Below, one piece after another: positions 17,740 to 26,820 of a stretch of DNA of 42,374 nt. The notes below the pieces were generated by a model, which ran no database searches, was not told where the DNA came from, and was given only the letters and a program-made list of their open reading frames with translations. Source of the DNA: a virus; IMG/VR virus record IMGVR_UViG_3300049617_000256, positions 1 to 42,374 of that record. One strand, written 5' to 3'. Numbering within the stretch: the stretch's first letter is position 1; the number at the start of each line of letters is the position of its first letter. Made by a program: the position numbers and the translations under genes.

Positions 17740-20700
17740 ATGACTACCAAACGTAATCCCGTATCTGCTGTCCAAAATATCTGGTTTGATGCCCAACAGG
17801 TTGATAACACTGATCTAACTTTGGAGCAGAACTTTAACAATACTATCGAATCTTCGACCATTGACAACCATGTGGGCACAGGTATTTTACCAGAAAATTT
17901 GGTTCAAAATGTCATTTTTGATTCCAGTTTGGTATCCGGATTTTTGGATGGTCTTGCTATCCCTCCCCAAAATCAGCCCACCGACAATAATTTAGGTAAT
18001 CAATTATCTATCACTTTAAACAATTCTGCTGTGGCTAGTCGTCGTACCATTAAACTTTGTGTTATTGGTTTAGATTTTGAAAGTAATCTACAATATGAAA
18101 TTTTCTATTTTAAAGAAAATGAAACTCAAGTTAGTCAAAGACATTTTGCGTCTATTTTAGTTCTTTTATTCAATGATTTCATTGGAGATCCTAACCTATC
18201 TTTTAATTTAGGTGGTCGTATCGTTATTCAAGATGTCGCTCCCATGACATTATCTAGAAGCACATTGATGGTTGCTCAGGATATGCAACCAAATTTATTC
18301 TTTAGAGATTTTTTCATTGATGGCAGCTCCTCTTTACCAATCTTTTTACAGTCTGCTCTCCCGTTATACAACGTCGACACCCTAAACGTTTATACGTCCG
18401 TACTCAGCAATCAAATCATTTCTAGTGGTGATGTTACTACACAAATTGGTGAAAAATTTATCGCTACAACAAATAATATTCAGAAAGTAACTTTATTATT
18501 ATCTGTTCAAAATCTTGTGGTTGGTGAATCTTCTAATTTGGTTTGGAATGGCGATTTAGTGGTAAGTATTTACCCATTACAATCTAGTGTTACTTGTGCG
18601 GGAGATATTGCGCCAACTTCTCCAATCGATTTTGCGCCATCTAATATTCCACTGGCGCAAATAAGCATCAATTATAATAGTTTACTATCTTCTGGTGTAG
18701 TTTTGAATTCAGTTCCACAGCCAGTTGACTTTGTGTTTAGTAATAGTCCAATTGCTGGCGGCAATGTTTTGGTTCCTGGAAACTATTACGCTATTGCCTT
18801 ACAACGAAGCGGCGCTGCCAACCAATGCGACATTTTGATTGCAGTTGGAAGTAATTTAATTCCTAATTCAAGAGTAACTACTTTCGCTAGCACCCTATGG
18901 GTAGATATTCCAGATCAACAACTATGGTTTAGAATTTGGACAGATGCTGCCAAGATATCAGATGGTCAAGCTTATGAATCAGGTCATGGAATTATTATTC
19001 CAAAAACTACTCAAGATCCTACGACACTCAATACTGTAGATTATTCAGATAACAACCTACAGTTTACGGGTAACGACGTATTCCGTGCTGTTGTTGCCGC
19101 AACCACTCAAGAGAGCGTTCCTGTTCCTGATCAAAGAACAGGTAATCCAATTTTATCTAGACAACAATTTGTGCCTAATGTTACATTGTATAATACCATA
19201 GATATTACTAATTTGGAAAATACGGCAGAGCCATTAATTATTGGAGCCATCACAGATAGAAATATCAAATTTTTTAACTCTCTCAATTCTGTCATCAGTT
19301 CTAATCTATACAGTGCTACGATAGTAAATGACGAACTTATCATAAAAATTATTGATGATCCAACTGATACTACTAGATTTGACTCTTCGGTCATTAGCTT
19401 GCAAACCAATTTATTAAATGGTAATTTTGAAGGTGCTCGCATTATTACAAATAGTAATAATGCTAATACTTACTATCGTATTGCTGATGCTCGTCTATGC
19501 ACGATGATTGTCGGAGATGTAGATGGTAATGGAATCGTAGACATCAATGATCTTAATATTTTAAACTCATTTTTGAACTATGATTTAACTGTTGGACCAC
19601 CATTACATAGTAGCGTAGTAACGGACGGTTATACTACAGTAGCTAACAATGGTTATTTAACTCTTACCAGCCCGTTCAATAATTTATTTGGCGTTCAGTT
19701 TCAACTCATTAATTCATCCGGAAATGTAATTTTAACTGGCAATGATGGCGTTTTAGTTGTCAATCCAGCCACACCAGCGCAAGCTCAATTTACTAGTGCT
19801 AGTATTGCATTTAATGAAATCATTGGTATTAGTGATTTTAATTTAGTAATTATGGATCCAAGCAATGATGCTGATTATGGAATATTCGATATCATTGGTC
19901 TTAATTCACCATTAGATGTACTCACAATTAGTAAAATATTATTAAATGGTGATGTAATTTGCCAAATGCTAAGAGCAGATATTGATGGTGACTTTCATAT
20001 TACTTTGAATGATGGATATATTTTACAAAGTTATATAGAAAGAAACACATTATCTCCTGCGCCAGCATCTACTTATCCAGCACCTTCAACAAATCCGTAT
20101 ACAAAAATTGGAACTACTTTTAACGTTATTAGATTTAAACTAGAAACATTTGTAGATAGAACAGATGATTATAATTCTGGGGTAGTGAGTAGACCATTAG
20201 GTGTTCATCCACTTCCAGATATTTTTGAATCAGACGGTTACTTTGCTTCACATAATTTCTTAGCTTCTCCAGTTAATTTTGTTATACAAGAAATTTTGAC
20301 TTGGGATGATTCTCTTGTAGTTACTAATAGTAATCCTAAATTAGTGCCTAGTGTTTTCCCTACTCAAAATGGATTTATTCAAAATGTCTGCTCTGTTGAA
20401 GGTGTACAATGTAGTACTTATGCAGCTCCGCCAGAATTTGATCCAGGAAGAATAGATTACTTCTTCCCTAATAATTTGATTATTGGTGATGGAGGAGAAT
20501 TACAAAGACCTGATGGATATTTTTATAAAGTAGATTTTGAAGTTGGAACTATAGTTTTGCAAATTCCAGACGGTTTGTTTGGATCTGAAAGAACTATTGA
20601 TATATTGAATGATTTTATCGCAGATTACACTGGAACAGGCGTTACACGACTTGGTTTTCCTGCTATGAGATTTGCAGATTGTTCAACTGTTTCTCAAGAT

Positions 20701-21741
20701 GCATTAGTCAATGATCAATTAAGATTATCAGTTTCTGTTCAATCATTCTCACCCAATACCAACGGTTTAACTACGGATGGATATACAGGAGTTATTGTTG
20801 ATGGAAAAATTGGTGTCTCTATTGATTACGCAACCGGATTATTAACTTTAAACTTTACTAATTTATATCAAGATCAGGTTTTGCAAACTTTAAGCACTAA
20901 AGTGCAAGTTAACGTTTTCCTAAAGAAGGGTGGATTTAATAATCAACCTATCTTCATTGATTCCGTTAAAGTTCAAAATATGCTTCAATTAATTAGTGTG
21001 TTCAGCGGTGCCAATGAAGGCGGTCCTTCAGCACTAGTTGATTTGAGTAATGATATTAGTGGTGTTCTTCCAGTTATTAATGGTGGTACTGGACTAAATG
21101 GTGTGGGTGTAAGTGGCACCGTTCTTGTTAGTAATGGAAGTTCTCTTAGCTATCAATTTATCTATGATACCATTGGAGCTATCCCTTATTCTCTAGGACC
21201 TTTGAGTGATGGATACATTCCTAAACTTGACGGCTATGGACTATTAGATCCAAGCTTTATGTACAAAAATCCAGTTTATATTTATGCAAGTGCCGGAACA
21301 GCTTCTAATGATGGTTCCACGCCATCCACTATTGGTGCCTTTACTTTTAGATTTGATACTTTTATTATGGAAGGATGGAGTTCCATAAAATTAGAAGTTA
21401 TTCTAGAAACTACTAACGGATCTGATGTCGCGCAAGTACAACTATTTAATGTTAATACAAATAGTTATTTAAATTTAGTTGGAACTAGTCAATTATTAAC
21501 AACAACAAGTACTTCTGCTGTTTTAGTTAGATCTAAAGATTTAAGTTCTGAATTGTCAGCCGGAGCCACCGATTATGTTTATGAAGTTCAACTTAGTTTG
21601 AGTCCTACAAGTGGAACAGATGCAGCTATTTGTAAAATGTCTAGATTAGTTATCACTTATAATAATCCATACGGAGCAGCTCCTCCTTTGGCTAATAGTT
21701 CTAACTTCGTGCCGTACCTTCCTCCTTCTAGTCCAGGCTGA
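17740..21741 (+). CDS. Tail fibre-like protein with dockerin/EF-hand calcium loops
   Basis: This 1333-aa protein starts with SD-like GAGAGAA seven bases after the LamG gene. Residues 592-605 (GDVDGNGIVDINDL) fit a dockerin type I calcium loop. A second loop at 747-758 (DIDGDFHITLND) has Asp at positions 1, 3, 5 and 12, and a degenerate third lies near 709-720. A beta domain separates loops one and two, unlike true dockerins where they are adjacent. Near residue 1101 is LSNDISGVLPVINGGTG, a motif common in phage fibres. The last ~130 residues look like a beta receptor-binding domain ending in a Pro-rich tail. Seven DGY motifs occur. I infer a calcium-stabilised receptor-binding fibre at the end of the virion operon. 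Confidence 0.75.
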   Translation: MTTKRNPVSAVQNIWFDAQQVDNTDLTLEQNFNNTIESSTIDNHVGTGILPENLVQNVIFDSSLVSGFLDGLAIPPQNQPTDNNLGNQLSITLNNSAVASRRTIKLCVIGLDFESNLQYEIFYFKENETQVSQRHFASILVLLFNDFIGDPNLSFNLGGRIVIQDVAPMTLSRSTLMVAQDMQPNLFFRDFFIDGSSSLPIFLQSALPLYNVDTLNVYTSVLSNQIISSGDVTTQIGEKFIATTNNIQKVTLLLSVQNLVVGESSNLVWNGDLVVSIYPLQSSVTCAGDIAPTSPIDFAPSNIPLAQISINYNSLLSSGVVLNSVPQPVDFVFSNSPIAGGNVLVPGNYYAIALQRSGAANQCDILIAVGSNLIPNSRVTTFASTLWVDIPDQQLWFRIWTDAAKISDGQAYESGHGIIIPKTTQDPTTLNTVDYSDNNLQFTGNDVFRAVVAATTQESVPVPDQRTGNPILSRQQFVPNVTLYNTIDITNLENTAEPLIIGAITDRNIKFFNSLNSVISSNLYSATIVNDELIIKIIDDPTDTTRFDSSVISLQTNLLNGNFEGARIITNSNNANTYYRIADARLCTMIVGDVDGNGIVDINDLNILNSFLNYDLTVGPPLHSSVVTDGYTTVANNGYLTLTSPFNNLFGVQFQLINSSGNVILTGNDGVLVVNPATPAQAQFTSASIAFNEIIGISDFNLVIMDPSNDADYGIFDIIGLNSPLDVLTISKILLNGDVICQMLRADIDGDFHITLNDGYILQSYIERNTLSPAPASTYPAPSTNPYTKIGTTFNVIRFKLETFVDRTDDYNSGVVSRPLGVHPLPDIFESDGYFASHNFLASPVNFVIQEILTWDDSLVVTNSNPKLVPSVFPTQNGFIQNVCSVEGVQCSTYAAPPEFDPGRIDYFFPNNLIIGDGGELQRPDGYFYKVDFEVGTIVLQIPDGLFGSERTIDILNDFIADYTGTGVTRLGFPAMRFADCSTVSQDALVNDQLRLSVSVQSFSPNTNGLTTDGYTGVIVDGKIGVSIDYATGLLTLNFTNLYQDQVLQTLSTKVQVNVFLKKGGFNNQPIFIDSVKVQNMLQLISVFSGANEGGPSALVDLSNDISGVLPVINGGTGLNGVGVSGTVLVSNGSSLSYQFIYDTIGAIPYSLGPLSDGYIPKLDGYGLLDPSFMYKNPVYIYASAGTASNDGSTPSTIGAFTFRFDTFIMEGWSSIKLEVILETTNGSDVAQVQLFNVNTNSYLNLVGTSQLLTTTSTSAVLVRSKDLSSELSAGATDYVYEVQLSLSPTSGTDAAICKMSRLVITYNNPYGAAPPLANSSNFVPYLPPSSPG

Positions 21742-21749
21742 CGCGCCCC

Positions 21750-21777
21750 TTGACATCCAATTTTTTAGATTTATCAT
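21750..21777 (+). promoter_or_regulatory. Sigma70-type promoter candidate
   Basis: A perfect -35 box TTGACA (21750-21755) is followed after 16 bases by TATCAT (21772-21777), five of six matches to the -10 consensus. It lies in the short gap after the last virion gene, so it may start the glycosylation/accessory transcript. The predicted +1 falls at about 21784, on the downstream start codon, so that message would be leaderless. Confidence 0.45.
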
Positions 21778-21783
21778 GAGTGC

Positions 21784-22509
21784 ATGCTATATTTACGCAA
21801 GCTTCTAAAATTGCCGACGCCTAAAGAACTTGGTTGGGGACCGTATAATGCTCTTCCTTCTAGGGAATTTACTCCTGATTGTCAAGGACCTACCTGGGAA
21901 GATTGGCACGTTGAAGTAAAGAAGTTACATCCGGTCAAATACTGGATTGCAGAAACTTTTGGAGACTTTCTTCGTTATGAAGTCTGGTTTCGCATTAGTC
22001 GTCCTTTCGAGGATTTTCATTACTGGTTTGTTTCTCATTTTATTCCTAGCCGGCGCTATCACATGCTAGATTTACGCCAACCTCTTGGCAAAAGCGAATT
22101 AGTTAATCATCATGCTTATCGTTACGGCTGGGCTGATGTTTGTAGCAAAATGCTATACGCCATGTTTAATTTATTAGGTGAGTATTTAAAAGAAGAGCCT
22201 TATGATTTAACTGAAAATTATACCTTAGAACAAATTAACGCTGATATTGGATTAAAAATGCAGCATGAATCTTTGCAAGAAGCCAGAGCTATCCATCAAT
22301 GGTGGAATGTAGGGCGAAAAGAAGAACAAAAGATTTACGATGAATTGCTGGCTCGTTGGTGTGATTTACGGAAGAGCAAGGCAGCTCGTGATAATGGTGA
22401 AGCTGATCAAATGTTTAAAGTGTTAAAAACTGCCGAAGAAGAGATGGAAGAAAAAACCGATCAAATGATAGCTCGTTTGATGAAAATAAGACGAAATTTA
22501 TGGACTTGA
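21784..22509 (+). CDS. Trp-rich hypothetical protein
   Basis: This 241-aa protein has an unusual aromatic N-terminal half, with many Trp, Tyr and Phe residues (GWGPYNALPS, TWEDWHVEVK, YEVWFRISRPF, DFHYWFVSHFIPS). A Lys/Glu-rich helical, probably coiled-coil, C-terminus follows from about residue 155. No transmembrane segment or catalytic motif was identified. The ATG has almost no Shine-Dalgarno and lies about seven bases after the candidate -10 box, so the start is less certain than for other genes. It opens the block that leads into the glycosyltransferases. Function unknown. Confidence 0.7.
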   Translation: MLYLRKLLKLPTPKELGWGPYNALPSREFTPDCQGPTWEDWHVEVKKLHPVKYWIAETFGDFLRYEVWFRISRPFEDFHYWFVSHFIPSRRYHMLDLRQPLGKSELVNHHAYRYGWADVCSKMLYAMFNLLGEYLKEEPYDLTENYTLEQINADIGLKMQHESLQEARAIHQWWNVGRKEEQKIYDELLARWCDLRKSKAARDNGEADQMFKVLKTAEEEMEEKTDQMIARLMKIRRNLWT

Positions 22510-22522
22510 TATAGAAAGGTTT

Positions 22523-23659
22523 ATGAAAATATGTTGGTTTGGATTCTTAGGCAAAAATCATAGTTGGTCTATCGTTGCACAAAATCTTTCTAGAGAATTA
22601 ATAAAATTAGGGCATCACGTTGATTTATTTACTACTAACGGCACCCTATATTTTCCTGACGATTTGAAACCTTATCTCAAAGGTGTATTAGATGAAGGAC
22701 AATCCGTTACTTTAGAAAACTTTCAAAGTTTAGTTGGCTCTAAATTAGATACTGATTATGATATGCAATTGTCATATACAGCTTTAAGGAATTTTGGTAA
22801 TTATTTTACTCGTGGTTCTAAAAATAGATTCGGTATTTGGAATTATGAAACAACCATACTACCAACCGCTTTCGCTAAATATTTTCAATATGTAGATAAA
22901 GTATTGCCATCTTCTAATTTCTCCAAAAAGATTTTTACTGATAACGGCATGCCTGATACTCAACAGGTAGTGGTACCACATGGTATCCATCTAGAACGTT
23001 TCCAAAATCTGGGTAAATACCCTTTAAAGACCAAAAAGAAATATAAGGTTCTTTGTAATATTGCCCAGCCACATTTAAGAAAGAACATTCCAGGTCTATT
23101 AAAATCTTGGGGTAAAGCTTTTACTAATAAAGATGATGTTTGTTTAGTTTTGAAAATATCTAAAAAGTCTCCTAATCCAGCATTTGATGTTAATTTTAAT
23201 GAAATCTTTAATGACTTTAGAAGCAAGTATAAAGCTCATGGAGAGATAGAGGTTATCGACAAATTTATTCCAGATATTGAGCCGTTGTATAATGCCTGCG
23301 ATATAGTTATCACTATGTCACACGCCGAATGTTTTTGGATGCCCGGCTTAGAAGGCTTTGCGGCTAATAAGATTGTTATTTCTCCTCGTTATGGTGGTCA
23401 ATTAGATTTCATGAATGATGACAATTCCATCTTGATCGATGGCAAACTAATTAGAGCAGATGTCCGTATGCAATATTGGGAACCATCTTCTTATGCAGCC
23501 GTTTTTGATCCCGATACCGATCAGTGTGCTGCTAAACTAAAAGATTTGATTGCAAACTATGGGGACTATCATAAAAAGTTTTCTCCTAAAATGCAAGAAC
23601 TTGTTCCTAATTATTCTTGGACCAAAGCGGCTGAGAGGATTGTAAGTTTATGCAAATAA
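22523..23659 (+). CDS. GT-B fold glycosyltransferase (GT4/GT1 type)
   Basis: This 378-aa protein has the two-domain pattern of GT-B glycosyltransferases. The N-terminus is KICWFGFLGKNHSW...LSRELIKLGHHVDLFTTNG. The C-terminal donor domain contains CNIAQPHLRKNIPGLLKSW, then HAECFWMPGLEGFAANKIVISP and GGQLDFM, the E-x7-E-like region that contacts the nucleotide sugar in GT4 enzymes. Length is typical. AGAAAGG precedes the ATG. Predicted role is sugar transfer in the cytoplasm from a nucleotide-sugar donor; acceptor unknown. It is the first of three glycosyltransferases within 5 kb. Confidence 0.85.
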   Translation: MKICWFGFLGKNHSWSIVAQNLSRELIKLGHHVDLFTTNGTLYFPDDLKPYLKGVLDEGQSVTLENFQSLVGSKLDTDYDMQLSYTALRNFGNYFTRGSKNRFGIWNYETTILPTAFAKYFQYVDKVLPSSNFSKKIFTDNGMPDTQQVVVPHGIHLERFQNLGKYPLKTKKKYKVLCNIAQPHLRKNIPGLLKSWGKAFTNKDDVCLVLKISKKSPNPAFDVNFNEIFNDFRSKYKAHGEIEVIDKFIPDIEPLYNACDIVITMSHAECFWMPGLEGFAANKIVISPRYGGQLDFMNDDNSILIDGKLIRADVRMQYWEPSSYAAVFDPDTDQCAAKLKDLIANYGDYHKKFSPKMQELVPNYSWTKAAERIVSLCK

Positions 23660-23832
23660 TTTTAGGTGGCAGAAAAGTAGATACGCCTAAACCAAATCAA
23701 GTCCTAACTTGGGATAGTGGCTCACAGGAATTGCACTCATACATCATAATTGATCCTAATAATAAGATGCGCCGCATTTTTCCAGTCGGACAATGGGTTT
23801 GCGTCAATGCTCGCGGGATAAGTAATGAATAA
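23650..23832 (+). CDS. Small hypothetical protein overlapping two glycosyltransferases
   Basis: This 60-aa frame starts inside the last ten bases of the GT-B gene and ends eight bases inside the following GT2 gene. That tight packing is typical of real coupled phage genes. Content is ordinary (GGRKVDTPKPNQVLTWDSG, FPVGQWVCVNARG) and may form a small beta domain. No motif is recognised. It may be an accessory factor of the neighbouring enzymes, but only the position suggests this. Confidence 0.6.
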   Translation: MQIILGGRKVDTPKPNQVLTWDSGSQELHSYIIIDPNNKMRRIFPVGQWVCVNARGISNE

Positions 23833-24532
23833 AGTACTTAGTATCGTTATTCCAGTTTGGAATAAATGGAATTTTACTAAAGCTTGTTTGGAAGATTTAG
23901 CACAATTGCCAGAAGATCATGAAATTATAGTTGTAGATAATGGTAGTACCGACGATACATCCAATAACTTATTAGCTAACAAAAGAATTATTTATCATCG
24001 TAATACAGAAAATCTCGGTTTTGCCAAAGCTTGTAATATCGGTTACAGTTTAGCAACAGCATCCAATGTTCTATTTCTTAACAACGATATTCGTGTTAAA
24101 TCCAACCATGAAAATTGGACTCATGAACTCATTTCGCTTAGTGAGTCTAATTGGTTAGTTGGACCAACCATGGGTGAATTAGATAATAATCTTTCTTTTA
24201 AGCAAGAAGCTAATCGTATGTTGTTAGGTAAAAATACTTATATGTCAGGGTGGTGTTTGTGTGCCTCTAAAAATACTTGGGAAAAACTAAGAATTTTACG
24301 AGCACCAGATGATCCTTCCGTTGTTCCACAAATCTTTTCAGAAGAGTTTGGATTAGCATATTTTGAAGATACAGATCTTGGATTTCGTGCCAATAGACTT
24401 AAAATGGATCGATTTGTAGTTGAAATTCCAGTTGTTCATTTTGGTAAACAAACTAGTGGGCAACTCAACACACATAAACTATACACCGCAGCTAGACAAA
24501 TTTTTGTGAAGAAGTGGGCTACTAATAAGTGA
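23825..24532 (+). CDS. GT2-family glycosyltransferase
   Basis: This 235-aa protein is a GT-A fold, family 2 glycosyltransferase. The N-terminus reads LSIVIPVWNKWNFTKACLEDL and then EIIVVDNGSTDDT, the nucleotide-binding pattern. NLGFAKACNIGY follows, and the metal-binding DxD equivalent is LNNDI near residue 85. A later region FEDTDLGFRANRLK matches the acceptor-side ED motif. It is at the short end of the family. It overlaps the preceding small gene by eight bases and the next gene at GTGA. Probably transfers a hexose or rhamnose; acceptor unknown. Confidence 0.88.
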   Translation: MNKVLSIVIPVWNKWNFTKACLEDLAQLPEDHEIIVVDNGSTDDTSNNLLANKRIIYHRNTENLGFAKACNIGYSLATASNVLFLNNDIRVKSNHENWTHELISLSESNWLVGPTMGELDNNLSFKQEANRMLLGKNTYMSGWCLCASKNTWEKLRILRAPDDPSVVPQIFSEEFGLAYFEDTDLGFRANRLKMDRFVVEIPVVHFGKQTSGQLNTHKLYTAARQIFVKKWATNK

Positions 24533-24948
24533 CTCTCAGATGTAAAATAGGCAAAGATATTTTTATATTTGATGACTGGCAATATGTAGATTTATATGAA
24601 TTTAACGTGACACATCCTCGTAAAAAGTGGATTCGCTTGTTATTAACGAAAAATAATGAGCATGTAGTTCCAAAAGAAAATCCACTATTCATTCATTCAA
24701 ATATTCCATTTGATCCTACTAAACGATACAATAAGCCTCGTTTAGAAATTACTGAAAGTGTAAAAGACACTTTATATTTTGAATTAACTAAATTTTATGA
24801 TATGGATGCCGCCATAATTTTTAACAATCTAAAAGAACAAGTTTATCCATTTCCTCAACTGTATACAGAAGCCGGAGATTACGAAAAAGCGAAACGTCAT
24901 TATGATCGTTTTATTAACATCATTACCAATCTAACAATTTTTATGTAA
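24529..24948 (+). CDS. Hypothetical protein, GTG start
   Basis: This 139-aa protein starts at GTG overlapping the previous stop as GTGA; no upstream ATG is possible because of that stop. It is rich in aromatic and basic residues (DDWQYVDLYEFNVTHPRKKWIRLL), with a Tyr/Lys-rich helical C-terminus (AGDYEKAKRHYDRFINI). No known domain is recognised and no membrane segment is clear. Its place in the glycosyltransferase cluster suggests an accessory or modifying role, without direct evidence. Confidence 0.65.
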   Translation: MTLRCKIGKDIFIFDDWQYVDLYEFNVTHPRKKWIRLLLTKNNEHVVPKENPLFIHSNIPFDPTKRYNKPRLEITESVKDTLYFELTKFYDMDAAIIFNNLKEQVYPFPQLYTEAGDYEKAKRHYDRFINIITNLTIFM

Positions 24949-24960
24949 CGGAGAATATAA

Positions 24961-25794
24961 ATGCCCGAAGGCGTAGAAGTAAAATTAAGTGCTGATTTGA
25001 TTAAACCATTAGTGAAAGATAAACAGGTTAAATATTTAGAAACTTATCCAACTAGCAGATATGCTTCCTCTGATCCAGAAGGTTATCCGGAATTTCAAAA
25101 TGAATTAAATAAACCATCTTGTATCGTATTAGACGTTCAAACTAAAGGTAAATTTATGTATTGGATCTTTAGTAATAATCAATATTTGATGTGTACATTT
25201 GGAATGACTGGTCAATGGTCTTCCCAAATTGGAAAACATCCCTGTTTCAGTTTTGATTTTACTGATGGAACTAAAATTTATTTTAATGACCCAAGACATT
25301 TTGGTACAATTAAATTTGTTAATAGCTATGCTTTATTGAATCTTAAATTATCTGAATTAGGCTGGGATCCATTGCAACACGATTTAGCGGGAACTAATCC
25401 AAATTACTTTGAATATATTGTTGGTCAATTGGTTCGTTCTACTAAACCAATTGGGCAAGTTTTATTGGATCAATCTCTTTTTGCTGGAGTAGGAAACTAC
25501 ATTCGAGCGGAGGCGTTATATCTAGCTAAGATATCACCGTTTCGTCAATCCAATCTCTTAAAGAAGGATGAAGTGAAAATTCTTTGTGAAGCTATTGTTA
25601 AAGTAATGACAGACTCATATAAGCAACAGGGCGCAACCATTCTCACCTATAAAGATGCTTATGGTGCAGAAGGAAAATATTCAGGCTTCTTTCAAGTTTA
25701 TGGTAAGAAAAAAGATCCTTTTGGAAATAGCATCGTTAAACATAATACACCAGAAGGAAGAGCAATTCACTGGTGTCCAGCAATTCAGGTATAA
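24961..25794 (+). CDS. Fpg/Nei-family DNA glycosylase with zincless finger
   Basis: This 277-aa protein matches Fpg/Nei base-excision glycosylases. It has the catalytic Pro2-Glu3 start (MPEGVEVK), a lysine in the TKGKF loop (about K64) corresponding to Fpg Lys57, NDPRHFGTIKF, and the helix-two-turn-helix LLDQSLFAGVGNYIRAEALY with the conserved GVGN asparagine. The C-terminal hairpin keeps the Arg (GRAIHWCP, R267), but only one Cys (C272) remains where canonical Fpg has two CxxC pairs. It therefore looks like the zincless finger described for NEIL1 and mimivirus Nei1. Predicted to remove oxidised bases and cut abasic sites. A good Shine-Dalgarno (CGGAGA) precedes the ATG. Confidence 0.88.
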   Translation: MPEGVEVKLSADLIKPLVKDKQVKYLETYPTSRYASSDPEGYPEFQNELNKPSCIVLDVQTKGKFMYWIFSNNQYLMCTFGMTGQWSSQIGKHPCFSFDFTDGTKIYFNDPRHFGTIKFVNSYALLNLKLSELGWDPLQHDLAGTNPNYFEYIVGQLVRSTKPIGQVLLDQSLFAGVGNYIRAEALYLAKISPFRQSNLLKKDEVKILCEAIVKVMTDSYKQQGATILTYKDAYGAEGKYSGFFQVYGKKKDPFGNSIVKHNTPEGRAIHWCPAIQV

Positions 25795-25797
25795 ATC

Positions 25798-26820
25798 ATG
25801 ACATTATCTACAAAAATTCTCGTTTGGCTCGGTGTCTTGGCAGCCTTAGGGGCTTTATCATTTCTTATCTATAAAGATTTAGATAATGCTAAACAACTAT
25901 CTGCTTTGCAACAACAAAATATTCAACAAAAAGCACTTATTGATGGATTAGTTCAAAGTTCCAATCAATATACTACTAAAGATGATTTGAATAATTTTAT
26001 TCAAAGTAATACAGATAATCTCAAGGCTATCCAGGACAATCTAAATAGCTTGGGTGCTCAAATTACTGCGGCTAACACCGTCACTGCTAACAGTTCTGGG
26101 CAACAGGCGACTAATGTTCATAGCTCTGGTACTGGAACAACGAATCCAAATCCAACAGCTCCAACTGTAATTCCTTGCCCTAGTGGTGGCTCCGTTAATT
26201 GTCCCAATACAGATCCATTTGGATATCAGTTAAAACAACAACAACTAACTCTAAATGAAGATTTTCCAAATCTGCAAGTTCCAATTGGTTCAATAGGATT
26301 TAGTGCTTGGCAACAAGCACCATGGAGTTTAAATATTGCTCCAAGAGAATATAATGTTACTAGCGTAATTGGTCAAGATCAAAATCAAAGAATCTATGTT
26401 GATAATCAATTTACTGTTAAAGTGAATGGTAAAGATTATGAAGTACCAATTAAGACTGCCCAGACCAAACAAGTCTTACCGCCAGCTACTTGGTCTTGGT
26501 GGAATCCAGGTTTGTTTATGGGTTTAGATGGAGGTCTTAATCTCACTAATATTCCACCGCTCCATGGCGAGGTCTCGCCCAGTTTGAATTTAGGTATTAT
26601 GTCTTATGGCACCTTTAAAACTCAACCGGATATTTCTGTACTGCAAATGGGTCTTGGTTATGGTTTTGTTAGCAAAAAACCAGAATTGGTTATCACTCCA
26701 ATCGCCCTCAACGTTGGTAAAGTTGTTCCACTTCTACACAACACTTATGTCGCGCCATCACTACAAATAGGGATAGATGGATCTGTCAATGCTATGTTAG
26801 GATTAAGACTAGGACTATAA
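25798..26820 (+). CDS. Membrane-anchored protein with coiled coil and beta C-terminus
   Basis: This 340-aa protein has one N-terminal transmembrane segment (about residues 6-25, ILVWLGVLAALGALSFLIY). A Gln/Asn/Leu-rich coiled coil follows (about 30-90), then a Thr/Ser/Asn/Pro linker with two Cys (C127, C135). The C-terminus (about 225-340) has Gly-rich alternating strands (FMGLDGGLNL, GLGYGFVSKK, MLGLRLGL) that resemble a beta-barrel. No lipobox was seen. The layout, anchor plus coiled coil plus periplasmic or outer domain, recalls spanin-like or envelope-spanning phage proteins, but there is no specific match. Function unknown; an envelope role is inferred. Confidence 0.7.
   Translation: MTLSTKILVWLGVLAALGALSFLIYKDLDNAKQLSALQQQNIQQKALIDGLVQSSNQYTTKDDLNNFIQSNTDNLKAIQDNLNSLGAQITAANTVTANSSGQQATNVHSSGTGTTNPNPTAPTVIPCPSGGSVNCPNTDPFGYQLKQQQLTLNEDFPNLQVPIGSIGFSAWQQAPWSLNIAPREYNVTSVIGQDQNQRIYVDNQFTVKVNGKDYEVPIKTAQTKQVLPPATWSWWNPGLFMGLDGGLNLTNIPPLHGEVSPSLNLGIMSYGTFKTQPDISVLQMGLGYGFVSKKPELVITPIALNVGKVVPLLHNTYVAPSLQIGIDGSVNAMLGLRLGL

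Noticed and set aside
19501-20040. True cellulosome dockerin
   Set aside because: The loops are not adjacent and no cellulosome enzymes or cohesins are present; a fibre calcium site is more likely.
21736-21766. Terminator at the end of the virion operon (T-run at 21761-21766)
   Set aside because: No convincing stem precedes the T-run, and the segment overlaps a good promoter match.
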